DNA of 64,000 bases from JBCCGL01 sp039029275 (GCA_039029275.1 JBCCGL010000013.1:62001-126000); one strand, 5' to 3'. Counted from the first letter of the stretch, positions 16,815-27,137 are shown. Made by a program: numbers and translations. Notes: generated from the sequence alone by a model not told the origin.

Positions 16815-18137
16815 TCAGGCAGGACTTAACTCGCGGACCGACATTCCAATTTTACCGGCGTGTCCGGGAAAATTTGGAAATGAGGTCGCCACGTTGTCAC
16901 AACGCTCGATCGTGACACTTGATTCGGCGATCAATCCGGCAACAGCAAACGCCATCGCAATTCGATGATCATGAAAGCTGTCGACGTCACCGCCCCGCAG
17001 TCGAGCTCCGCCGTTTATCACGATGCCATCGGGCAACGGTCTGGCTTTGACACCTAAAGTCTTCAGTCCCGCAGCCATCGCCTTAATTCTGTCGCTCTCT
17101 TTCACTCGCAATTCTTCTGCGCCGGTCAACACTGTTTCACCTTCCGCCGCAGCCGCAGCAATAAACAGGACAGGAAATTCATCGATGGCCAGAGGAACCA
17201 ATGATTCTGGGATATTGATTCCCCGAAGCTGCGCCGATTTCACCTGAATGTCGGCCATCATTTCTCCCCCCGATTCACGCTGACGATGCAGCGTAATGTC
17301 TGCACCCATCAAACGAAGGATGTCGATCACACCGGTGCGCGTTGGATTGACGCCAACGTCTTTAAGCATTATGTCCGAGCCGTGCACAATAGACGCCGCC
17401 ACCATAAAAAACGCTGCCGATGAAATATCCGCCGGCACGTCAAGATTTGTTGCACGCAGGCGATGCCCGCCTTCAAGCGAAACCTCTCGGTCATTCACGG
17501 AGATCGGGTATGAAAATCCACGCAGCATCCGCTCGGTGTGATCGCGAGTGATGGCCGGTTCGGTCACGATTGTCGTGCCCTTTGCAAACAATCCCGCGAG
17601 CAAAAGACACGACTTTACTTGCGCGCTCGCCATCGGCAATTTGTAGTCGATTCCATTTAGCGTTGCACCACCGCGGATAATTAGCGGCGGGCGTTTACCT
17701 TCGCTTGCGTAAATCTGAGCGCCCATTTTCTCGAGCGGGTCGACAACGCGGGCCATCGGTCGCGAGCTAAGAGACGCGTCTCCCGCCAACGTGGTATCAA
17801 AAACCTGCCCGGCGAGCAGCCCACTCATCAATCGCATCGAAGTGCCGGAGTTCCCCAGATACAAATCCCTGTCTGGCTTCTGCAAACCATCGATACCGAC
17901 GCCGTTGACCCGCACAACGCCATTTTCAACGTCCGAGATTTCAACCCCCATATCGCGAAATGCGCGCAGTGTGTTGAGGCTGTCCTCACCCTGCAAAAAA
18001 CCTCTGATCGTTGACTGACCGTCCGCGAGCGACGCCAGCATCACGGATCGATGCGAAATGGATTTGTCTCCCGGCACGCGCAACTCACCGTAGAGAGAAC
18101 CACCGGCGGAAACACTGTATTGCGTTGATTCAGACAT
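16815..18137 (-). CDS. aroA: 3-phosphoshikimate 1-carboxyvinyltransferase (EPSP synthase)
   Basis: The 440-residue enzyme adds enolpyruvate from PEP to shikimate 3-phosphate. LRVPGDKSISHRSVML binds substrate, YLGNSGTSMRLMSGLL is the PEP loop, and DEFPVLFIAAAAAEGET and LRVKESDRI are catalytic signatures. The segment GDASLSSRPMARVVDPL resembles class II enzymes more than the E. coli class I type. A glycine is present in the NSGT motif at the position where the tolerant CP4 enzyme has alanine. It lies within the aromatic supraoperon, 35 bases after tyrA. Confidence 0.97.
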   Translation of the reverse strand: MSESTQYSVSAGGSLYGELRVPGDKSISHRSVMLASLADGQSTIRGFLQGEDSLNTLRAFRDMGVEISDVENGVVRVNGVGIDGLQKPDRDLYLGNSGTSMRLMSGLLAGQVFDTTLAGDASLSSRPMARVVDPLEKMGAQIYASEGKRPPLIIRGGATLNGIDYKLPMASAQVKSCLLLAGLFAKGTTIVTEPAITRDHTERMLRGFSYPISVNDREVSLEGGHRLRATNLDVPADISSAAFFMVAASIVHGSDIMLKDVGVNPTRTGVIDILRLMGADITLHRQRESGGEMMADIQVKSAQLRGINIPESLVPLAIDEFPVLFIAAAAAEGETVLTGAEELRVKESDRIKAMAAGLKTLGVKARPLPDGIVINGGARLRGGDVDSFHDHRIAMAFAVAGLIAESSVTIERCDNVATSFPNFPGHAGKIGMSVRELSPA

Positions 18138-18172
18138 CGTATCTATTTGTTCAATTGTTCCAGATATTGAAA

Positions 18173-19021
18173 CTACTCGTAATGGTTATCGCGCGCGGTC
18201 TTTGTTCGCGTGAACACCTCTAATAATGCATCGCCGTCCGCGCTTTCAATCATCTCACGCAGGTGCGCGAAATTGCTTTGCATGTGATCAATTATTGCAA
18301 GCAACATATCGCGGTTGCTGAGGCAGATGTCTCGCCACATTACCGGATCGCTCGAAGCGATACGTGTGAAATCCCGAAACCCGCCCGCGGCGTAGCGAAA
18401 AATGGCCTCGCGCTCGGGCAAGTGAATTAACGCATCGACGAGCGAGTACGCCAGCACATGCGGCAAATGACTGGTCGCCGCGAGCACACGATCATGCTCT
18501 TCTGCATCCATTATTTCTACCACCGCGCCGCAACGCTGCCAGAGTTCCGTAACGGTTTGAACGGCAACTGCTTCGGTCTCCGGAGTTGGTGTCAGTATCA
18601 CGCGACGGTCGTTATAGAGCGTCGGAAACGCAGCGTTGATACCACTGTTCTCATTGCCGGCAATGGGATGACCGGGAACCACGTTCGCCAGCGATCCAAA
18701 CATTTCACGAGCATCTTCGATAAAACTGCCTTTCACGCTGCCGCCGTCGGTGACAATCGTATCTGGACCGATTGAATCCCGAATACTGCGCATCACATGC
18801 TTCATTGCCGACATAGGGACAGTGATCATCACCACGTCTGCGCCCTTGGCAGCCTCGCTGATATCCGTCGAGAAACCGTCGAGTGCTCCCATGTCGACGG
18901 CTTTTTGCAGAGGCTCCGCGCTTCGCCCGGTACCGATAATTTCCGTCGCAAACCCACTTTGTTTAAGCGCCAGTGCGAGCGATCCGCCTATTAAACCGAC
19001 ACCAACAATGACGAGGCGCAT
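18173..19021 (-). CDS. tyrA: Prephenate/arogenate dehydrogenase
   Basis: The 282-residue monofunctional TyrA begins with the NAD(P) fold VIVGVGLIGGSLALAL. Later motifs are VPGHPIAGNENSG and the helix HDRVLAATSHLPHVLAYSLV, with the conserved His of the family, then GGFRDFTRIASSDP. It oxidatively decarboxylates prephenate (or arogenate) toward tyrosine. It lacks the chorismate mutase domain of enterobacterial TyrA, as in Pseudomonas. It starts 2 bases after the hisC stop, so is cotranscribed. Confidence 0.95.
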   Translation of the reverse strand: MRLVIVGVGLIGGSLALALKQSGFATEIIGTGRSAEPLQKAVDMGALDGFSTDISEAAKGADVVMITVPMSAMKHVMRSIRDSIGPDTIVTDGGSVKGSFIEDAREMFGSLANVVPGHPIAGNENSGINAAFPTLYNDRRVILTPTPETEAVAVQTVTELWQRCGAVVEIMDAEEHDRVLAATSHLPHVLAYSLVDALIHLPEREAIFRYAAGGFRDFTRIASSDPVMWRDICLSNRDMLLAIIDHMQSNFAHLREMIESADGDALLEVFTRTKTARDNHYE

Positions 19022-19023
19022 TG

Positions 19024-20136
19024 TTAAGCAACAACTTGTTTGAGTGCGGCGATAGCGCGCTCGTTATCACTTGCAGTGCCTATTGTGACGCGCAAATGAT
19101 TGGGCATCCCGTAATTCGCCAACGGACGAACAATCACACCTTGGCGCAACAATTGCGCATACACCTCGCTAGCGTCTCGCGCAAAATCTATTGTGACGAA
19201 ATTACCTTTTGAAGGGATAAACGTCAGCCCGACTTCGTCACACGCGTTTTCCCATGCCCGCAATCCGTCAGCGTTCGCACGAATACTTTTTTGGATGAAT
19301 TCATCGTCGTCCAGCGCGGCAATAGCGCCCGCTATCGCCATAACATTGGCATTAAACGGGTGGCGAACACGATTGAGAAAATCCGCGATCTCCGGGCTGG
19401 AAATGCTGTAGCCAATGCGCGCACCGGCCAATCCAAAAATTTTGGAAAATGTCCGCGTGATGATCAGATTCGGACATTTCTTCAACCAATCGACGGCTTC
19501 GTTAACCGCCGCTGATTCGATGTATTCGATATACGCAAGATCCAGAACCGCAATAACTGTTTTCGGTAATGCGAGAACAAACGCCTTCACATCATCCATC
19601 GCCAACCAGGTGCCCGTTGGATTATTTGGGTTGGCGATGAAAACAACTCGTGTTTTCGAATTGACAGCGTCAGACATCGCATTTAAATCATGACCGTAAG
19701 GCGCGCTTACATGATCTGCCGGCAATGCCCTGGCAACGTTGAGCTGGGCCCCGACAGCCTGGGTCGAAATAGGGTAAACCGCAAACGCTTTTTCAGAAAA
19801 AACTGCATTGGTTTCAGGCATCAAAAACGCTCTGGCGATCATATCGAGGACATCGTTGGAACCGTTGCCTAACGTAATACAAGCGGGATTACACTGCATC
19901 CGGGTCGCAAGCTTTGCGATGAGTTGATAGCCGTCCGGGTAGTAATTGATACCTGTTACTGCGTTCCGAATTGCGTCAACGGCGAGCGGTGAAGGGCCAA
20001 ACGGATTTTCATTTGACGCGAGTTTAATCGCGCCGGAAATACCGTATTCGCGTTCAAGCTCTTCGACCGGCTTGCCGGGTTGATAGGGTTTCAAACCCAA
20101 TACGCCGGGCACGGCGATTTGTGTTATGTCACTCAT
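19024..20136 (-). CDS. hisC: Histidinol-phosphate aminotransferase
   Basis: The 370-residue PLP enzyme belongs to the HisC family. SNENPFGPSPLAVDAI near the start, FIANPNNPTGTW, the DLAYIEYI strand and RTFSKIFGLAGARIGY with the PLP lysine are all present. In this supraoperon context the enzyme (HisHb type) often also transaminates aromatic keto acids, so a role in phenylalanine and tyrosine synthesis is likely besides histidine. It follows pheA by 13 bases. Confidence 0.95.
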   Translation of the reverse strand: MSDITQIAVPGVLGLKPYQPGKPVEELEREYGISGAIKLASNENPFGPSPLAVDAIRNAVTGINYYPDGYQLIAKLATRMQCNPACITLGNGSNDVLDMIARAFLMPETNAVFSEKAFAVYPISTQAVGAQLNVARALPADHVSAPYGHDLNAMSDAVNSKTRVVFIANPNNPTGTWLAMDDVKAFVLALPKTVIAVLDLAYIEYIESAAVNEAVDWLKKCPNLIITRTFSKIFGLAGARIGYSISSPEIADFLNRVRHPFNANVMAIAGAIAALDDDEFIQKSIRANADGLRAWENACDEVGLTFIPSKGNFVTIDFARDASEVYAQLLRQGVIVRPLANYGMPNHLRVTIGTASDNERAIAALKQVVA

Positions 20137-20149
20137 CGGTCAATTGTTT

Positions 20150-21241
20150 TTAGTAAGCGGCCCTGGGATAGGAACCCAATACGCGGTAAAGCGGCGCGTT
20201 GTTTGATAAAGCATCGAGCGCAGGCTTTATGTCGTCGTCTAAATGATGGCCATTGATATCAACAAAAAACACGTACTCCCAAAGCCCACCTTTGGACGGC
20301 CGAGATTCAAGTCGATTCATGTCAATGTTGTATTCGGCGAGTGGTTTCAGCAGGTTATACAGCGAGCCCGGCTTGTTTGGGGCCGCAAACAGGATGCTGG
20401 TTTTATCGTCACCGCTGGCTGGCACATCTTGATTGCCAATAATTAAGAACCGCGTAGTGTTGTCGGTTTTGTCCTCGATTTTTGATGCCAGCGTGTCGAG
20501 ATTGTAAATCTCCGCCGCCGCCTGCGGGGCAATGGCGGCGACGTCAGATTTCTCGGCAGCTAATCGAGCAGCTTCGGCATTGCTGCTGACAGCTTCCAGT
20601 TCAACATTTGGCAAGTTACGCGTCAGCCAGTTGCGGCACTGCGCGAGTGACTGCTGGTGCGATAACACTGTATTGATTTTGTCGAGACTCGCGACATTGC
20701 CGACCAAATTATGGTGAATACGCACCACCACCTCGCCGGAAATCCTCAGGGGTGAATTTAGAAACAAATCCAGCGTGTGGTTGATCACACCCTCGGTTGA
20801 GTTCTCCACAGGGACGACACCAAAGCGTGAAGAACCATTTTCAACGGAGCGGAAAACGTCGTCGATTCCTCCCAATGGTATCGCTTGCGCAGCGTGACCA
20901 AAGTGTTTCAATACCGCCGAATGCGTGAACGTACCTTCAGGACCCAAATAAGCCACCTTCAACGGCTGCTCCAAGGCGAGGCACGCAGACATCACCTCCC
21001 GAAACAAAACAGCGACGGTCTGATCGTCAAGTGGTCCCTTGTTCAAGTCCATAACTTTGCGCAAAACCTGCGCTTCACGCTCGGGCCGATAAAACAGCAC
21101 ATCGTTTTGGGGAGTCGCGCCCAGTTTTATTTCAGCAACCTCTTGCGCGCATTTGGCTCGCTCGCTCACTGCAGACAAGATTTGCTGGTCGAGTGCATCG
21201 ATGCGTTCTCGAATCTCTTCGAGCTTGCGTTCGTCGCTCAT
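20150..21241 (-). CDS. pheA: Bifunctional chorismate mutase / prephenate dehydratase
   Basis: The 363-residue P-protein converts chorismate to prephenate and on to phenylpyruvate. Residues 1-90 form an AroQ-type chorismate mutase helix bundle (IRERIDALDQQILSAVSER). The dehydratase follows, with VAYLGPEGTFTHSA, PVENSTEGVINHTLDL and the TTRFLIIG end. The C-terminal ACT domain with LYNLLKPLAEYNIDMNRLESRPS should bind phenylalanine for feedback control. It begins 14 bases after gyrA; serC, usual between them, is absent. Confidence 0.97.
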   Translation of the reverse strand: MSDERKLEEIRERIDALDQQILSAVSERAKCAQEVAEIKLGATPQNDVLFYRPEREAQVLRKVMDLNKGPLDDQTVAVLFREVMSACLALEQPLKVAYLGPEGTFTHSAVLKHFGHAAQAIPLGGIDDVFRSVENGSSRFGVVPVENSTEGVINHTLDLFLNSPLRISGEVVVRIHHNLVGNVASLDKINTVLSHQQSLAQCRNWLTRNLPNVELEAVSSNAEAARLAAEKSDVAAIAPQAAAEIYNLDTLASKIEDKTDNTTRFLIIGNQDVPASGDDKTSILFAAPNKPGSLYNLLKPLAEYNIDMNRLESRPSKGGLWEYVFFVDINGHHLDDDIKPALDALSNNAPLYRVLGSYPRAAY

Positions 21242-21255
21242 CGCCTACCTCATGC

Positions 21256-23883
21256 TCATGAGGCGCCGGAATCATCGCTTGCGCGATTTTCGGGCTCATC
21301 AGTATTGTCTGCATTTTCCGAGGCACCGCCTGCCTCATTCTCGTCATCGAGTGCAGCAACGCACTCCACCTCGACGAGTTGCTCACCTTGACCCAGGCGG
21401 ATAAGTCGAACACCTTGCGTATTGCGACCGAGCGTAGAAATGCCGCTGACTGAGGTTCTAATCAAAGTGCCGCTATTGGAAATGAGCATGATTTCGTCGT
21501 CGTCCTTAACTAATGTTGCGCCGACGACTTCTCCGTTGCGTTCGCTGGTTTTAATGTCGATGACACCTTGACCGGCACGCCCCTTACATGGGTAATCGCT
21601 GATCGCCGATCGCTTACCGTAGCCGTTGCTGGTGGCGGTCAGTACATCAACTTGGGCTGCATTTTCCTCAACCACGATCAAGCCTATGACCGACTGTGAC
21701 TCTGGCATGCGAATACCGCGAACCCCGGCCGCAGTTCGACCCATTTTACGCACATCGCGTTCGTTAAAACGCATCGCGCGACCGCCGCTGGAAAGCAAGA
21801 GGACGTCGAAGTTACCGTCAGTCAACGCGACATCAACAAGGTAGTCGTCGATACGTAAATCTATCGCTATAATTCCGTTACTGCGTGGGCGCGAGAAATC
21901 CGATAACGGGGTTTTCTTGACCACGCCTTTGCTGGTCGCAAAAAAGACGAACTGATCTTCAGGAAAATCGCGCACAGTGAGAATCGCGTTGACACGTTCG
22001 TTTTCTTCCAACGGCAACAAATTCACAATCGGTTTACCGCGCGACCCTCGGCTCGCCAATGGAAGATCGTAAACCTTTTTCCAGTAAACCTTACCGACGC
22101 TGGTAAAAAACAAAATCGTATCGTGAGTGCTGGCGACAAAGAGCTTGTCGACAAAATCCTCTTCTTTCATCGCGGTGGCAGACTTGCCGCGGCCACCCCG
22201 TCGCTGCGTACTGTAGTCGGATAAAGGCTGAGCCTTTGCATAGCCCGCATGCGAAAGCGTTACCACGACGTCCTCATCGCTGATTAAGTCTTCAACAGTC
22301 AGGTCAGATTGGTTGGCGATAATTTCGGTACGACGTTCATCACCATACTCGTCAACGATTTCTGTTAACTCCTCGCGAATGACCTCGGTGAGGCGCGCCG
22401 GGTTTTCCAGGATTTCAAGCAATTCCGCTATACGATCGAGAATCTCGCTAAACTCGCTGACGATTTTGTCTTGTTCGAGTCCCGTTAAACGGTGTAGGCG
22501 CAAATCGAGAATAGCCTGCGCTTGAGCAGGAGACAATCGGTACCCGTCCTCCTGAATACCGTATTGTTTTTCAAGCTCTTCGGGTCGCGATGCATCCGCC
22601 CCAGCGCGCTCGAGCATTCCTGTAACCGATCCGGGCGACCACGAACGCGAGATCAATGCTTCTTTCGCTTCGCCTGGGTTGGCCGATTGTTTGATCGTCT
22701 CAATAACCGGATCAATGTTCGCCAGCGCAACAGCCAATCCTTCCAACACGTGAGCGCGTTCGCGCGCTTTGCGCAGATCGAACAAGGTACGACGTGTGAC
22801 CACTTCACGACGATGACGAATAAACGCCTGCAAAACCTGCTTGAGGTTGAGCAGCTTCGGTTGACCGTCGGTGAGCGCGACCATATTGATGCCGAAAACA
22901 GTTTGCAGCTGTGTGAGTTGATACAGATTGTTGAGAATGATTTCACCGACTTCGCCGCGGCGCAGTTCGATGACCATGCGGATGCCGTCCTTGTCGGACT
23001 CATCGCGCAGTTCGGTGATACCCTCGATGCGTTTTTCCTTAACCAGCTCTGCAATCTTTTCCAGCAACCGCGCTTTGTTAACCTGATACGGAAGCTCGGT
23101 GACGATAATCGACTCTTTACCGTTTTTGTCGTCTGTCTCGATATGCGCACGGGCGCGCACGTAGATCCGACCACGGCCGGTACGATACGCCTCGCGAATA
23201 CCACGTGCACCGTTAATGATTCCAGCGGTGGGAAAATCCGGCCCTGGCAGATAATCCATTAACTCAGGCACTTCGAGCTCGGGGTTTTCAAGCAACGCGA
23301 GTGTGGCACCAACGACTTCGCTCAAATTATGCGGAGGAATGTTCGTTGCCATACCGACCGCAATGCCGGCTGAGCCATTGATCAAAAGATTGGGAATACG
23401 GGTTGGCAGGACGCCCGGCTCGTGTTCCGAGTCATCGTAGTTCGGTATGAAATCGACCGTTTCCTTGTCGATATCCGCCATCAGTTCATGCGCGATCTTC
23501 GCCAGGCGAATCTCGGTGTAACGCATTGCCGCCGGGTTGTCGCCATCGACTGAACCGAAGTTACCCTGCCCGTCGACCAGCATGTAACGCAAAGAGAACG
23601 GCTGCGCCATGCGCACGATGGTGTCGTAGATTGCAGAGTCGCCGTGGGGATGGTACTTACCCATCACGTCACCGACGATACGCGCCGATTTTTTGTACGG
23701 TTTGTTCCAGTCGTTGTTCTGCTCGTGCATCGCGTATAGAGCACGTCGATGCACAGGTTTGAGGCCGTCGCGAACGTCTGGTAAAGCTCGCCCAACAATG
23801 ACGCTCATCGCGTAGTCGAGGTACGACTGCCGCATTTCGTCTTCGATGTTTACAGGCAGGATTTCTTTTGCAAATTCCGACAT
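21256..23883 (-). CDS. gyrA: DNA gyrase subunit A
   Basis: The 875-residue subunit cuts and rejoins DNA as part of A2B2 gyrase. The catalytic tyrosine lies in AAMRYTEIRL near 122. The quinolone region HPHGDSAIYDTIVRMAQ keeps the wild-type serine and aspartate. The C-terminal beta-pinwheel has several blades and the GyrA-box-like QRRGGRGKSA. The last 30 residues are very acidic (DDENEAGG...DEPENRASDD), as in many gyrases. It heads the supraoperon and has a good extended -10 promoter upstream. Confidence 0.98.
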   Translation of the reverse strand: MSEFAKEILPVNIEDEMRQSYLDYAMSVIVGRALPDVRDGLKPVHRRALYAMHEQNNDWNKPYKKSARIVGDVMGKYHPHGDSAIYDTIVRMAQPFSLRYMLVDGQGNFGSVDGDNPAAMRYTEIRLAKIAHELMADIDKETVDFIPNYDDSEHEPGVLPTRIPNLLINGSAGIAVGMATNIPPHNLSEVVGATLALLENPELEVPELMDYLPGPDFPTAGIINGARGIREAYRTGRGRIYVRARAHIETDDKNGKESIIVTELPYQVNKARLLEKIAELVKEKRIEGITELRDESDKDGIRMVIELRRGEVGEIILNNLYQLTQLQTVFGINMVALTDGQPKLLNLKQVLQAFIRHRREVVTRRTLFDLRKARERAHVLEGLAVALANIDPVIETIKQSANPGEAKEALISRSWSPGSVTGMLERAGADASRPEELEKQYGIQEDGYRLSPAQAQAILDLRLHRLTGLEQDKIVSEFSEILDRIAELLEILENPARLTEVIREELTEIVDEYGDERRTEIIANQSDLTVEDLISDEDVVVTLSHAGYAKAQPLSDYSTQRRGGRGKSATAMKEEDFVDKLFVASTHDTILFFTSVGKVYWKKVYDLPLASRGSRGKPIVNLLPLEENERVNAILTVRDFPEDQFVFFATSKGVVKKTPLSDFSRPRSNGIIAIDLRIDDYLVDVALTDGNFDVLLLSSGGRAMRFNERDVRKMGRTAAGVRGIRMPESQSVIGLIVVEENAAQVDVLTATSNGYGKRSAISDYPCKGRAGQGVIDIKTSERNGEVVGATLVKDDDEIMLISNSGTLIRTSVSGISTLGRNTQGVRLIRLGQGEQLVEVECVAALDDENEAGGASENADNTDEPENRASDDSGAS

Positions 23884-23931
23884 TTACGATCCGGTTGTTG
23901 CCTGAGTCAAGCAGGGCGATCAAAGCCCGGA

Positions 23932-23940
23932 ATCATACCA
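23932..23940 (-). promoter_or_regulatory. gyrA: Extended -10 promoter of gyrA
   Basis: On the minus strand TGGTATGAT is an extended -10 element (TGn plus TATGAT). It lies about 49 bases before the gyrA ATG, leaving a leader of roughly 40 bases. The -35 region (GAATTA about 16 bases further up) is weak, as expected for extended -10 promoters. Confidence 0.55.
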
Positions 23941-24011
23941 CAAATGAGGCCGCTAATTCATGCTCAAACAGCTTTCAACAGAGGAGCAAAACAGCGGGGT
24001 TGCCCTTTAGT

Positions 24012-27000
24012 TCAAACGTCTGAAACGGCCGTAGCATCGGCCGCTTGATTGCGTCCTTCAAATGCCAGCGCGAAGGACAAAAGCGCCGGAATAACGAACA
24101 AAGTCAGAAGCGTTGAGACGGCCAAGCCACCCAGCAACACCGCCCCAAGCCCGCGGTAGAGTTCCGTGCCTGAACCGGTTGCGATCACCAGGGGTAACAG
24201 GCCGAACAGGCTCGTTGCCGAACTCATAAAAATCGGTCGAATACGGGTGCGAACAGACAAACGAATTGCCTCGCGCTGCGACAAGCCCTCGTAACGCAGA
24301 TTGTTTAGTGCCTGATGAACAATGAGAATCGCGTTGTTGACGACGGTTCCGACCAAAATAATAAAACCGAGCATGACCAGAATGTCGAACGCTTGTGGCG
24401 TGATGAGAACATTGACCAAACTCAGTCCGATAAACCCGCCGGCCGCTGCCATAGGAATCGACACCATGATTACCAATGGATAAAAGAAGTTCCCAAACAG
24501 CGAGGCCATCAGGAGAAAGATGATCACAACAGCAAGAATAAAATTCCATTGAAGTGCCTGACGTGTTTGGTCAAGTTTGTCGGCGTTACCACCCACGGCC
24601 ACTTCTACGTCTTTCAACTGATCTTGCTCATCCAAATCAGCCACTAAGGCGCTGATAATTTCAATTGCTTCCTGCAGCGCAATATTATCGGGAGGCGTCA
24701 CTTCCAGACGTATATTGCGCTTTCGTTCGAGTCGATTAATTTGCGTCATACCGCGCGCGTATGTGAGGTCAACCACATCAGCGAGACGAACCAGATCACC
24801 GTAACGATTGCTGAGCTGAGCCGATAACAACGACTCCGGTGTGTTGAATTCCGTTTCGTCGCTGCGCACAACGAAATCCATCACCCGCTTACCTTCTGGC
24901 TTGAATTCGCCGATTACGGCACCGTCCATCAACACATTCACAAATAATCCAATATCGCGCTCCGTCAGCCCGTTAGAGATGAGTTTTCCGCGGTTCGGGA
25001 CTATGCTGACCTCAGGATAACTAATCTCCAACGATGGCACCGGTCGAATCTGTGCACTTTCCAGTGATTGCGACACCGCACCGTAAAGCGTTCGTCCGGC
25101 AGCAACAAGCGCTTCTGTATCGACACCCGAAATGTTCACGTCAACCGAACGGTCGCGCCCCAGCGATTGGGCAAAAACACCGGACTGCAGACTGATACCA
25201 AACATCCCTGGAATGCTGTTCATCACGCGCGTGAAAAGCGGCATCAGTTCACGCGCGCGGTCGCGGTGAGTGCTTGTGCCGCCAAACAATGAAATGCTGT
25301 CTGAAGAAACGTAGAAAATATTTTCAATTTGCGGAACGCCATCGACCCCATCATTGTCGACATGCCGTTCGACTTCTTGGTAAATATAATCGCCGATCTC
25401 GCGTCGTTTTTCGTCGGAATATCCGGGTGGAGGAACCAGAATGTTCAATATCAAGTTGCGATTGCCTTGCGGCAGATACTCAGCTTTTGGCAAAAGCAAT
25501 AGAACGGCGTACACCGATATACCGACAAAAAAAGCGATCGTAAGCAGCCGCGTTAATGCGTTTTTCAGAGTGATGCCGGACAGCCACATTAACAGGCGCA
25601 CAAAGAAATTTCCCTGATGGTTTTCGTTACGTGCGGCCTTTACCTTTGTGAACCCGTAAAGCTTGTTTGTGATCGCAGGAATAACGGAGACCGACACAAA
25701 CAAACTCACCAGAATAGAAAACGTAATCGCGATCGCGATGTCACGAAACAACTGCCCCGCCTCTTCTTCGACAAACAAAATGGGCAGAAACACGGCAACA
25801 GTTGTTAAACTCGATGCCAGCACGGCGCCCCATACTTCCCTTGCACCGTCATACGACGCCTGAAAGGCTGACTTGCCGAGCTGGCGGTGACGATCAATAT
25901 TTTCCAGCACGACAATTGCGTTGTCGACGAGCATACCCACCGCAAAAGAGATGCCTGCAAGGCTGATGACATTAATTGTTCGATCGAATGCATAGAGAAA
26001 AATAAACGTACTGATCACTGAGATTGGAATCGCAAGCGCAACTGTCAGTGTCGAAGCCGCACTGCGCAAGAAAACAAACAAAACGACAATTGCGAGCACA
26101 GCACCGATCAGCAGATTGCGTTGAACAGTATCAATCGCGTCTTTTATGTAGGGCACTTGATCGTAAGCCCAGTGAATGTACACGCCATTCTGCTTGAGAA
26201 TTCCCTGATTCAGACTATCGACTACGTTTCGCACTTCGCCTGTTAGCGCGATGACATTCGCACCCGCTTCCTTGCGCACTCCGATAACCACCATGGGGTC
26301 ACCGTTATGCGTAACCGGAACGGGGTTTGGTTCAAAACCCAGACGCACATCGGCCACATCGTGTAAGTACACGCTGTGCAGACCGTCGTTGATGATCGGC
26401 ACATCGTCGAAGTCGTTTATTTGTTGAAACTGACTGACGGTGCGGACACGGTAATTGCGCTTACCCAAGCCCAACACACCGGCCGGGGTGTCGACGTTTG
26501 CCGTTTGCAATCGCGACACGACATCCGATAGCGTTAACTGCTGTTGCGCAAGTTTTTGCGGATCGACAATCACCTCGAGACGCCGTTCACTTCCGCCAAA
26601 AACAAACAGCGAACCAAGTCCGGGCACACGTTCCAGGGTACCGCGCAACTGCTCTTCAAAAAATGTTCGATACGTGCCGACTTCGCGTGGGTTGTCGTCA
26701 AATGTTTTCAGCATCATCCAGATAACGGGTGAACTTTGAGCACCCGATCCGGAAATCACTGGTCGATCAGCGTCAGTGGGATACCCGCTGACTTCGTTGA
26801 GTTTATTGGAGACGCGCGAGAGAGTGGTCTCCAGATTTGTGCCTACTTTGAACGTCAGCGTTACTTCACCGTAGTTGTTGTAGCTTGAACTTTCCATCGT
26901 GACCAACGAAGCCAGACTTTTAAGCACTTCTTCCTGAGGCTCAACGATTTCTTTTTCGATCTCATAGGGTGTCGCCCCCGCCCATGTAGTTCGCACCGAA

Positions 27001-27134
27001 ATCGTAGGTGACTCGACATCAGGAGTGAGCTGGAAAGGCAGGCGGTCGAGGCCAAGCAATCCGAACATTACAACCAGAATAACCAGCGCGAACGTGCCGA
27101 CCGGCTGCCGAATGGACAGACTAATAACGTTCAT
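24012..27134 (-). CDS. RND efflux pump, inner-membrane transporter
   Basis: A 1040-residue AcrB/HAE-like proton-driven transporter. It starts with the short first helix SIRQPVGTFALVILVVMFGLLGL, then the large periplasmic loop, a membrane block with the conserved GMLVDNAIVVLENIDRH motif in helix 4, a second loop and a final membrane block with GFIILVGTVVNNAILIVHQAL and RIRPIFMSSATSLFGLLPL. Twelve helices are expected. It follows its adaptor gene by 3 bases. No outer-membrane partner is encoded nearby on this side, so it likely recruits a TolC from elsewhere. Substrates cannot be told. Confidence 0.93.
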   Translation of the reverse strand: MNVISLSIRQPVGTFALVILVVMFGLLGLDRLPFQLTPDVESPTISVRTTWAGATPYEIEKEIVEPQEEVLKSLASLVTMESSSYNNYGEVTLTFKVGTNLETTLSRVSNKLNEVSGYPTDADRPVISGSGAQSSPVIWMMLKTFDDNPREVGTYRTFFEEQLRGTLERVPGLGSLFVFGGSERRLEVIVDPQKLAQQQLTLSDVVSRLQTANVDTPAGVLGLGKRNYRVRTVSQFQQINDFDDVPIINDGLHSVYLHDVADVRLGFEPNPVPVTHNGDPMVVIGVRKEAGANVIALTGEVRNVVDSLNQGILKQNGVYIHWAYDQVPYIKDAIDTVQRNLLIGAVLAIVVLFVFLRSAASTLTVALAIPISVISTFIFLYAFDRTINVISLAGISFAVGMLVDNAIVVLENIDRHRQLGKSAFQASYDGAREVWGAVLASSLTTVAVFLPILFVEEEAGQLFRDIAIAITFSILVSLFVSVSVIPAITNKLYGFTKVKAARNENHQGNFFVRLLMWLSGITLKNALTRLLTIAFFVGISVYAVLLLLPKAEYLPQGNRNLILNILVPPPGYSDEKRREIGDYIYQEVERHVDNDGVDGVPQIENIFYVSSDSISLFGGTSTHRDRARELMPLFTRVMNSIPGMFGISLQSGVFAQSLGRDRSVDVNISGVDTEALVAAGRTLYGAVSQSLESAQIRPVPSLEISYPEVSIVPNRGKLISNGLTERDIGLFVNVLMDGAVIGEFKPEGKRVMDFVVRSDETEFNTPESLLSAQLSNRYGDLVRLADVVDLTYARGMTQINRLERKRNIRLEVTPPDNIALQEAIEIISALVADLDEQDQLKDVEVAVGGNADKLDQTRQALQWNFILAVVIIFLLMASLFGNFFYPLVIMVSIPMAAAGGFIGLSLVNVLITPQAFDILVMLGFIILVGTVVNNAILIVHQALNNLRYEGLSQREAIRLSVRTRIRPIFMSSATSLFGLLPLVIATGSGTELYRGLGAVLLGGLAVSTLLTLFVIPALLSFALAFEGRNQAADATAVSDV

Positions 27135-27137
27135 CGA

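Noticed and set aside
16025..16915. Long plus-strand open frame opposite cmk
   Set aside because: It is antisense to cmk and parts of its neighbours, which are unmistakable; the translated sequence has no recognisable motif.
22522..23262. Plus-strand open frame opposite gyrA
   Set aside because: It is a shadow of the conserved gyrA coding sequence with no ribosome site or family resemblance.
21256..23883. Quinolone-resistance substitutions in gyrA
   Set aside because: The Ser and Asp of the resistance-determining segment are the wild-type residues.
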